A stretch of DNA of 29,447 nt, from IMG/VR virus record IMGVR_UViG_3300020190_000263, positions 1-29,447 of that record; one strand, 5' to 3'. The position numbers were made by a program, and so were the translations under genes. Below are positions 29,217-29,447 of the stretch, in pieces. Within the stretch, counting starts at the first letter, position 1. Every line of letters begins with the position of its first letter. Source of the stretch: a virus. The notes under the pieces are model-generated. The model searched no databases. It saw only the letters and a program-made list of their open reading frames with translations, and was not told where the DNA came from.

Positions 29217-29240
29217 GTTTGCGTCGCAAACGGTGCGACG
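29217..29240. repeat. Two overlapping inverted repeats
   Basis: GTTTGCG-T-CGCAAAC (29217-29231) and CGTCGCA-AACGG-TGCGACG (29222-29240) are both perfect and mutually exclusive as hairpins. This is an unusual nested design suited to alternative protein binding or alternative DNA/RNA folding. Confidence 0.6.
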
Positions 29241-29259
29241 TCCAGTACGAGGTGCCTAG

Positions 29260-29333
29260 TGTGACAAATGTCTCACCATGTGACAAATGTCTCACCATGT
29301 GGCACTTGTCACTATCATGTGACAAATGTCACA
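29260..29333. promoter_or_regulatory. Four tandem CRP/GlxR-like sites
   Basis: Four 16-bp copies lie at 29260-29275, 29279-29294, 29298-29313 and 29318-29333, with 19, 19 and 20 bp between starts. The last is TGTGA-CAAATG-TCACA, a perfect match to TGTGA-N6-TCACA. The first two differ by one base in the right half (TCTCA). The third is TGTGG-N6-TCACT. Either an array of CRP-family operators or an iteron-like set is possible. Confidence 0.65.
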
Positions 29334-29447
29334 ACTTGTGCCTATGTATGGGTCTATGCTTTCGTTGTGCCAGGTTGTCTGAGTGCAACGTCTGCTTTAG
29401 CACTACTCACCCCCCATTTGTAGTTGCTATCAGCACATAGCCTTGTA

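Larger units (their letters stand above)
29132..29447. other. Non-coding stretch rich in repeats
   Basis: No supported gene is present; the single plus-strand frame is Cys-rich, lacks a ribosome site and follows the repeats. The stretch holds an 11-bp direct repeat GCCTAGTGTGA (29171-29181 and 29254-29264), overlapping inverted repeats (29217-29240) and four tandem 16-bp palindrome-like sites (29260-29333). It may be a regulatory or replication region. I see nothing clear after 29340. Confidence 0.6.

Noticed and set aside
29219-29440. Plus-strand 73-aa Cys-rich frame
   Set aside because: It translates directly through the inverted repeats and four tandem sites, has no ribosome site, and its Cys pattern comes from the repeated TGT.

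Overview
This window is part of the genome of a tailed bacteriophage (Caudoviricetes). From the left edge to about 28.3 kb every supported gene lies on the minus strand, so transcription of this module runs from right to left. The genes are tightly packed, with many 1-bp (TAATG) and 4-bp (ATGA/GTGA/TTGA) stop-start overlaps and ordinary Shine-Dalgarno sites. The head genes are clear: large terminase, SPP1-type portal, a coiled-coil scaffold-like protein and an N4-gp56-type major capsid protein. The likely host is an actinobacterium, probably aquatic. The main clue is a signal-peptide protein with a very long threonine-rich stalk and a C-terminal hydrophobic segment followed by basic residues, a design common in Acidimicrobiia and related actinobacteria. 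The holin/VanY lysis pair and small GxCxC helix-turn-helix protein are of types often seen in actinophages. Host identity is inference.

Layout in transcription order (right to left). (1) 24.9-28.3 kb: four proteins of unknown function, two of them tandem paralogs. (2) 21.9-24.8 kb: a translationally coupled sugar/glycan module with two GT-A glycosyltransferases, a SAM methyltransferase and an NAD-dependent sugar epimerase, followed by a tRNA-Ile(UAU). (3) 19.5-21.8 kb: small proteins, a zinc ribbon, the secreted Thr-rich protein, and four very small membrane or lipoprotein genes, two of them shorter than 60 codons. (4) 15.8-19.5 kb: a fibre cluster, including a collar-type fibre with ten HxH motifs at a near-constant 15-residue spacing. 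(5) 14.4-15.9 kb: a 2OG-Fe(II) oxygenase and an unknown partner with different codon choice. (6) 13.3-14.4 kb: a lysis cassette of small coiled-coil protein, holin and VanY/PG-binding endolysin. (7) 10.8-13.3 kb: two more fibre/adhesin genes. (8) 1.4-10.8 kb: hypotheticals, terminase, a small HTH protein, a calcineurin-like phosphoesterase, portal, scaffold and capsid. (9) The left edge cuts a further collar-type fibre.

The last kilobase differs from the rest. At 28.33-28.53 kb transcription diverges. This control region contains spaced palindromes and two -10-like hexamers pointing in opposite directions, each overlapping a WATAG-NN-CTATW palindrome by exactly three bases. Rightward lies a visibly GC-rich 183-aa orphan gene with a strong GCAA-loop terminator. 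A roughly 320-bp non-coding stretch follows, with overlapping inverted repeats and four tandem 16-bp TGTGA-N6-TCACA-like sites at 19-20 bp spacing. No tape-measure, tail-tube, replication or integrase gene is visible, so tail morphology and lifestyle cannot be settled from this window.
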